Below, in pieces: positions 12,673-15,822 of a stretch of DNA of 15,822 bases (position 1 is its first letter; each line of letters opens with the position of its first letter). Below the pieces are notes generated by a model. That model was not told the DNA's origin and made no database searches. It saw only the letters and a program-made list of their open reading frames with translations. The position numbers and the translations under genes were made by a program. The DNA comes from Candidatus Peribacteraceae bacterium (GTDB lineage: Bacteria; Patescibacteriota; Gracilibacteria; Peribacterales; Peribacteraceae): positions 1-15,822 of the forward strand of contig JAQUNQ010000003.1 of the NCBI GenBank assembly GCA_028717505.1. The letters run 5' to 3'.

Positions 12673-13125
12673 TTAAACACGTCGGCGCCCGGTGGGGCGG
12701 CATCCGCCGTGGGAAACGGGAGTCACATCAATGATGGCGTCAAGATTGAGGCCGGCACTTTGAAGGCCGCGGATGGCTTGCTCGCGACCCGGGCCGAGCC
12801 CCTTCACCTCCACAATCACCGATTCAATGCCATAGCCCTGCACGATCTCCGTCGCCTTCTCCGCCGTCACCTTCGCAGCATAGGGCGTGGATTTGCGCGT
12901 CCCCTTGAAGCCCGCTGTGCCACTGCTGCAGCCACCGAGCTTGTCGCCCTTGGGATCCGTGAAGGTCACAATCGTGTTGTTCTCACCCGCGTGGATGCAG
13001 ACGCGCGCCACGGGAACCGTGCGCTTGATCTTCTTCCGACGCACCTTGGGCGTGCCCTCCGCAGCCTGCGGCGCGGCAGCAGCATCCTTGGGAGTATCGG
13101 CAGGAACAGGAGGAGTATCAGACAT
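12673..13125 (-). CDS. rpsK: 30S ribosomal protein S11 (uS11) with N-terminal extension
   Basis: Platform protein of the 30S subunit that contacts mRNA near the Shine-Dalgarno/anti-Shine-Dalgarno helix. The core (residues about 30-150) contains ARVCIHAGENNTIVTFTDPKG, the GGCSSGTAGFKGTRKSTPYAAK motif, EVKGLGPGREQAIRGLQSAGL and the C-terminus VTPVSHGGCRPTGRRRV. At 150 aa it is about 20 residues longer than usual. The extra part is an Ala/Pro/Asp-rich, low-complexity N-terminus (SDTPPVPADTPKDAAAAPQA) followed by a basic RRKKIKR run. Since uS11 lines the mRNA exit channel, the extension is of interest beside the missing Shine-Dalgarno sequences. There are 16 pyrimidines in the 18 nt upstream. Confidence 0.97.
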   Translation of the reverse strand: MSDTPPVPADTPKDAAAAPQAAEGTPKVRRKKIKRTVPVARVCIHAGENNTIVTFTDPKGDKLGGCSSGTAGFKGTRKSTPYAAKVTAEKATEIVQGYGIESVIVEVKGLGPGREQAIRGLQSAGLNLDAIIDVTPVSHGGCRPTGRRRV

Positions 13126-13143
13126 GAGAGGATGGAAAGGGGT

Positions 13144-13524
13144 TTACGTCTTCGTGAGGGTCACGCGACCGGAGAGACCTGTCTTCTTCTTGCCGCGCTT
13201 CGTGCGGGCATTGCGACGCGACGTCTGACCGCGCACTGGCAACTTCTTGCGATGACGGTAACCACGCCACGTCCCGATGTCCTGCAGGCGCTTGATGTCC
13301 ATGGAAACCTTTCGGCTCAGTTCACCCTCGATGGTCTCGCGCTCCACGCGTGCGCGCAGCCGCGCCTGCTCCTCCTCCGAGAGCGCATCCGCCTTGGTAT
13401 TCTCCGTGATGTTGAGCTCGTGGAGAATGCGGCCTGCAAGCGGTCTGCCGACCCCCTTGATGTGCGTCAGGGCGATGACGATGTGCTTCTGGCCGGGGAG
13501 AACGACGCCTGCGATACGGAGCAT
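13144..13524 (-). CDS. rpsM: 30S ribosomal protein S13 (uS13)
   Basis: Head protein of the 30S subunit that forms intersubunit bridges and contacts the P-site tRNA. The 126-aa sequence begins MLRIAGVVLPGQKHIVIALTHIKGVG (family: MARIAGVNIPxxKxxxxALTYIYGIG). It contains an H2TH-like helical region with the EEEQARLRARVERE segment, then RLQDIGTWRGYRHRKKLPVRGQTSRRNARTKRGKKKT, the conserved GYRHRxxLPVRGQRTxxNARTxKG block. The open frame runs upstream to 13647 but that part overlaps rpmJ. The ATG at 13524 gives the family start. All 20 nt between the rpmJ stop and this ATG are pyrimidine in the mRNA. Confidence 0.98.
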   Translation of the reverse strand: MLRIAGVVLPGQKHIVIALTHIKGVGRPLAGRILHELNITENTKADALSEEEQARLRARVERETIEGELSRKVSMDIKRLQDIGTWRGYRHRKKLPVRGQTSRRNARTKRGKKKTGLSGRVTLTKT

Positions 13525-13544
13525 GGGGGAGGGAGGGGGAGAAA

Positions 13545-13676
13545 TTATCCTTGTCGCTGCTTGTGCTTGGGATTCTTGCTGCAGACGATGCGACGGACGA
13601 CTTTGCCCTTGCCATTGCGGCGGAGGACGAGTCGGCAATCCTTGCAAATCGGCTTGGCGGAGGGGCGAACCTTCAT
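13545..13676 (-). CDS. rpmJ: 50S ribosomal protein L36 (bL36)
   Basis: Small zinc-ribbon protein of the 50S subunit, only 43 aa and so easily missed. It begins MKVRPSAKPICKDCRLVLRR and ends VCSKNPKHKQRQG, the typical bL36 frame. The zinc ligands are visible as Cys11, Cys14, Cys32 and His38. The usual length is 37-38 aa. The surplus is in the middle, where RRNGKGKVVRRIV replaces a shorter RDGxxRVI-type hairpin, adding a more basic loop. It lies between infA (22-nt gap) and rpsM (20-nt gap), the standard order. The leader is 16/22 pyrimidine. Confidence 0.96.
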   Translation of the reverse strand: MKVRPSAKPICKDCRLVLRRNGKGKVVRRIVCSKNPKHKQRQG

Positions 13677-13698
13677 GGAGAGTGGGGAATGCGTGTGC

Positions 13699-13971
13699 TT
13701 ACTCGGTGGCTGCAGGAATGTGCATCATGGGGTCCTGATCCGACCGGAACCGGTAGACGATCCGCCCTTTCTGCAGATCATAGGGAGTCATCTCCACCTT
13801 GACGCGGTCTCCGGGGAGAATGCGTACGCGATGGACCCGCATGCGCCCCGCGAGATGGCAGAGAAGCTCATGATTCTTGGCTTGGTCGCTCAGGAGACGA
13901 ACGCGGAATGTGGCATTTGGAAAGGTTTCTTCCACGATGCCGATGAGTTCGATCACATCCTGCTTAGACAC
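13699..13971 (-). CDS. infA: Translation initiation factor IF-1 with extensions
   Basis: An OB-fold factor that binds the 30S A site during initiation. The core reads KQDVIELIGIVEETFPNATFRV, HLAGRMRVHRVRILPGDRVKVEMTPYDLQKGRIVYR, closely matching IF-1. There are two oddities: a four-residue insertion in the loop after FRVRLLSD (QAKNHELLCH instead of ENGHxVxAH) and a C-terminal tail of about 14 residues (SDQDPMMHIPAATE) after the normal end. The longest open frame starts at a TTG (13986). GTG at 13971 gives MSKQDVIEL, aligning with the family MAKEDxIE start, and follows a GTTCTTGCCCTCT pyrimidine tract, so it is preferred. It is 90 aa versus 72 in E. coli. It is the first gene after the AT-rich region below map and probably starts a transcription unit. 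Confidence 0.95.
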   Translation of the reverse strand: MSKQDVIELIGIVEETFPNATFRVRLLSDQAKNHELLCHLAGRMRVHRVRILPGDRVKVEMTPYDLQKGRIVYRFRSDQDPMMHIPAATE

Positions 13972-13986
13972 AGAGGGCAAGAACAA

Positions 13987-14070
13987 AAAGCAAGCACAAA
14001 AGCCGAGGCATCCTACAGAGCCATTCGGCCTACAGCAAGCAATATGACGCGAATTATTGAGAGATAATGG
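13987..14070 (-). promoter_or_regulatory. AT-rich promoter and structured leader region of infA
   Basis: The 148-bp map-infA gap is markedly AT-rich for this window. A weak AATAAT box (minus strand, about 14058-14053) and TTGCAA (14084-14079) are the best promoter-like elements, but spacing is poor. Nearer infA, GCCGA/TCGGC (14029-14025 with 14006-14002 on the transcript) with inner GGC/GCC forms a hairpin in the presumed 5' UTR. Exact promoter hexamers cannot be assigned. Confidence 0.35.
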
Positions 14071-14096
14071 AAAAAGTCTTGCAAATAAGACATTTT
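14071..14096 (-). terminator. Probable weak terminator after map
   Basis: On the minus strand AAAATGTCTT, loop ATTTGC, AAGACTTTTT forms a 10-bp stem with one mismatch, its 3' arm ending in a T-run, about 24 nt after the map stop codon. It resembles an A/U-rich intrinsic terminator and would separate map from the infA unit. Confidence 0.45.
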
Positions 14097-14119
14097 GTTT
14101 TTTAAGAACAATTTTAGAC

Positions 14120-14866
14120 TTACGTCAGTATCTCATACCCCTCCGGCGTCACGAGGACTGTATGTTCAAAATGTGCTGTGAGAGCGCGATCCTGCACATA
14201 AATCGTCCATCCATCATCACTCTCGCGAATGGCATCGCTCCCCGAAGAGATGATCGGCTCGATGGCAATGATGGTCCCCGCGGGGAGATGCGGACCCGTG
14301 CCGGCCTCTCCGACATTCGGAATATCGGGGAATTGGTGCAAATCCCGGCCGAGTCCATGGCCCGTGAGAGCCCGTACCGCGGAGAACCCCTTCGCCTCGA
14401 CCGTCTTCTGGATCATCGAGGAGATATCCCCCACCCGCACACCCGGACGGACGCGCTCAATTGCCCGCGCGAGTGCTTCGGCGGTGATATCCACCAATTC
14501 CTGTGTCTTTGGAGGAATAGGGCCAATGGAAAGGGTAATGCAGGCATCCGTGTACAGATCATCCAGGAGCACGCCGCAATCGATCGAGAGGAGGTCCCCT
14601 TCCCGGAGCACTCGTCCGCCGGGGATCCCATGAACGGTCTCCTCGTTGATCGAGGTGCAGAGTGTGGCCGGGAATCCCCTATAGCCCTTGAAGCCGGGCT
14701 CCGCGCCCAGATCCCGGATGTACTCCTCCGCCCTGCGATCCAGCTCCGCCGTGGTGACACCCGGCTTCGCGAGCGATGTGGTCAGCTCGAGGGCACCATG
14801 GAGAATTTTCCCGCCCTTGCGCAGGGAGGCGATCTCGTCGGCAGTGAAGATCTGGCAGCGGGGCAT
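14120..14866 (-). CDS. map: Methionine aminopeptidase, type I
   Basis: Removes the N-terminal Met from nascent proteins in the cytoplasm, with a dinuclear metal centre. The 248-aa form starts MPRCQIFTADEIASLRKGGK. The pita-bread-fold signature residues are present: His in EETVHGIPG, Asp in LLSIDCGV, Asp in LYTDACIT, His in TGHGLGRDLHQFPDI, Glu in IAIEPI and Glu in FEHTVLVT. There is no N-terminal zinc-finger or SH3-binding extension, so it is type Ia-like. The open frame runs upstream to 15139, but that part crosses the 59-aa gene and resembles no MetAP. ATG 14866 follows a CAATCCCCCC tract. Its place between adk and infA is the classic secY-adk-map-infA order. Confidence 0.96.
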   Translation of the reverse strand: MPRCQIFTADEIASLRKGGKILHGALELTTSLAKPGVTTAELDRRAEEYIRDLGAEPGFKGYRGFPATLCTSINEETVHGIPGGRVLREGDLLSIDCGVLLDDLYTDACITLSIGPIPPKTQELVDITAEALARAIERVRPGVRVGDISSMIQKTVEAKGFSAVRALTGHGLGRDLHQFPDIPNVGEAGTGPHLPAGTIIAIEPIISSGSDAIRESDDGWTIYVQDRALTAHFEHTVLVTPEGYEILT

Positions 14867-14953
14867 GGGGGGATTGTAGCGGGAGGAAAGAGCTAGGGGG
14901 ATAGGGCATAGAGCACTTGAGAGGCAAAAATTGATGGTGCTCCGAAGTGGGGC

Positions 14954-14976
14954 GGGAGCGTGCCTGGCACGCCCCC
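14954..14976. repeat. Short perfect GC-rich hairpin
   Basis: GCGTGCC (14958-14964) and GGCACGC (14966-14972) are reverse complements around a single T. GGG (14954-14956) and CCC (14974-14976) extend the stem across one mismatch. It lies between the 59-aa gene and map, without a U-run. It may be a dispersed repeat or an mRNA processing or stability element. Confidence 0.4.
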
Positions 14977-15008
14977 ACCCGAACCATCGGCCCTTACGCC
15001 ACATCTCC

Positions 15009-15188
15009 CTACGGGAGGACGCGGCCGAGGACAAAAGACAACGCCGCGAGGACGAGACAAGCAATCGCCCAGCGGCTGGTGACGCAACGATCGAACCGGG
15101 GAATAGGTGACCCCCCGAAGCGTACCAGCAGCCAGGCAAGAGCCCATCCCAGCGCCATCAGCAGGAAAAGCAGTGCTATAGCGTCCAT
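15009..15188 (-). CDS. Small two-helix membrane protein, 59 aa
   Basis: An unrecognised small protein, below usual length cutoffs. From ATG 15188 it begins MDAIALLFLLMALGWALAWL, forming a first transmembrane helix (about 3-23). A basic loop RFGGSPIPRFDRCVTSRW follows, then a second helix WAIACLVLAALSFVLG (about 40-55), and the end is RVLP at a TAG stop. A good Shine-Dalgarno GGAGG stands 6 nt before the ATG, which is unusual here and strong support that it is translated. It lies in the 398-bp gap between adk and map on the same strand, where no gene is normally found. The helical-hairpin shape suggests a small membrane-inserted regulator or subunit; function unknown. The competing 120-aa frame at 14893-15255 has no family-like features. 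Confidence 0.6.
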   Translation of the reverse strand: MDAIALLFLLMALGWALAWLLVRFGGSPIPRFDRCVTSRWAIACLVLAALSFVLGRVLP

Positions 15189-15264
15189 ACGCCGCCTCCA
15201 AAGAGGGAAAACGTGGATAGGAAAAAGACCGAGGGGGCCAGCTTCGGACGCTCATGCAAGCGTG

Positions 15265-15822
15265 TCAACGCTCTGCCAGTGCTTTTTTCATGAGGATATA
15301 GACCTCCTCCACTGTTGCCCTGCCGTCGATCTCCGTGAGCTTGCCTGCCGCCTTGTAGCGCTCAATGACGGGGAGAGTCTTCTCGTGGAACGTGGCCATG
15401 CGGCGGCGGATGATCTGCTCATCGGCATCATCGGCCCGCCCCTCGATCTTCGCGCGCCCGAGGATGCGCTGCACGCCCTCCTCCTCCGCAAGCTTGATCT
15501 CGATGCAGCGGAAATCGCGCCCCATCTCCGCCATAATCTTGTCGAACTCCCGCATCTGGTCCAGATCGCGCGGGATGCCGTCGAAGAGGATTTTCTGCGT
15601 CTTGGGACGCGCCAGAATCGCCTCCTTTACCACCTGCATGATGATGGCGAAGGGGACGAGCTTCCCCACATCGATGTAGGACTTCACCGTGTTCCCGAGC
15701 TCCGAGCCAGAAGCCGCGATCTTCCGGAGCTCTCCGCCCGCCTCGAAGAGATCGTAATCGAACTCCGCACAGAGCTTCTTCGCCTGCGTCCCTTTGCCGG
15801 AGCCTTGGATGCCGAAGAGAAC
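15265..15822 (-). CDS. adk: Adenylate kinase, short form (5' end outside the window)
   Basis: Catalyses ATP + AMP = 2 ADP in the cytoplasm. The frame is open to the window edge; the visible 185 residues begin VLFGIQGSGKGTQAKKLC, i.e. a few residues into the protein. The P-loop is GIQGSGKGTQ (usually GAPGAGKGTQ). The AMP-binding part is FEAGGELRKIAASGSELG, and DGIPRDLDQ stands for the DGFPR motif. GRADDADEQIIRRRMATFHEKTLPVIERY and KLTEIDGRATVEEV complete it. There is no zinc-binding or extended LID insert between GRAKIEG and RADD, so this is a short type. A GTG at 15687 would give a truncated protein without the P-loop and is not the start. secY probably lies further upstream. Confidence 0.95.
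   Translation of the reverse strand, partial: VLFGIQGSGKGTQAKKLCAEFDYDLFEAGGELRKIAASGSELGNTVKSYIDVGKLVPFAIIMQVVKEAILARPKTQKILFDGIPRDLDQMREFDKIMAEMGRDFRCIEIKLAEEEGVQRILGRAKIEGRADDADEQIIRRRMATFHEKTLPVIERYKAAGKLTEIDGRATVEEVYILMKKALAER

Noticed and set aside
12709..14067. 452-aa open frame on the plus strand
   Set aside because: It runs antisense across rpsK, rpsM, rpmJ and infA, all firmly identified. Long antisense frames are expected in GC-rich genes.
14867..15139. N-terminal 91-residue extension of MetAP
   Set aside because: It crosses the 59-aa gene and resembles no MetAP N-terminus. ATG 14866 aligns with the family start.
14893..15255. 120-aa minus-strand frame between map and adk
   Set aside because: Arg/Pro/Gly-rich low-information composition with no SD. 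The 59-aa membrane frame in the same place has clear helices and a good SD.

Overview
The window is a GC-rich bacterial chromosome segment that uses the standard code: TGA ends rpiB, tpiA, rpoA and rplM, so the UGA-to-Gly recoding of Gracilibacteria is excluded. The host is probably an uncultivated, streamlined lineage. The clues are a giant secreted protein built from Cys-rich CGNG...GE.CDDGN modules joined by poly-serine linkers, a short adenylate kinase without a LID insert, and ribosomal proteins with unusual extensions. This style is familiar from Peregrinibacteria/Patescibacteria, but the placement is inference and no 16S or marker tree was run.

Layout. (1) 1-1223: rpiB (-) and tpiA (+), two sugar-phosphate isomerase genes, are divergent over a 41-bp gap. 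(2) 1233-3218: dprA and a multi-pass membrane protein gene form a minus-strand pair that converges on tpiA with only 9 bp between. (3) 3219-3733: a structured intergenic zone, tRNA-Thr(CGT), then a compact orphan transcription unit with a promoter, an 18-codon Thr-rich reading frame, an antiterminator/terminator pair and nothing downstream to regulate. (4) 3755-8842: a 1695-residue secreted modular protein (-) with its own promoter and terminator. (5) 9125-9481: an unrecognised 118-aa protein (+), followed by a cluster of palindromic elements. (6) 9688-15822: a minus-strand translation cluster, read as adk (cut by the window edge), a 59-aa two-helix membrane protein missed at usual length cutoffs, map, infA, rpmJ, rpsM, rpsK, rpsD, rpoA, rplQ, rplM, rpsI. 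This is the classic end of the spc operon, the alpha operon and the L13-S9 pair.

How the genes work together: cluster 6 builds the ribosome and RNA polymerase alpha, with MetAP and IF-1 alongside. tpiA and rpiB serve central carbon metabolism. dprA handles incoming single-stranded DNA. The giant protein is probably a surface or extracellular factor.

Two observations stand out. First, the 3531-3678 unit has the logic of a classical translation-coupled attenuator, with two ACG codons next to the tRNA that reads ACG, yet it has no target gene on its strand. Second, most genes lack a Shine-Dalgarno sequence and instead have an almost pure polypyrimidine tract directly before the start codon (20/20 before rpsM, 18/18 before the membrane protein gene, 45/50 before rpoA). 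This tract also helped choose several start codons.
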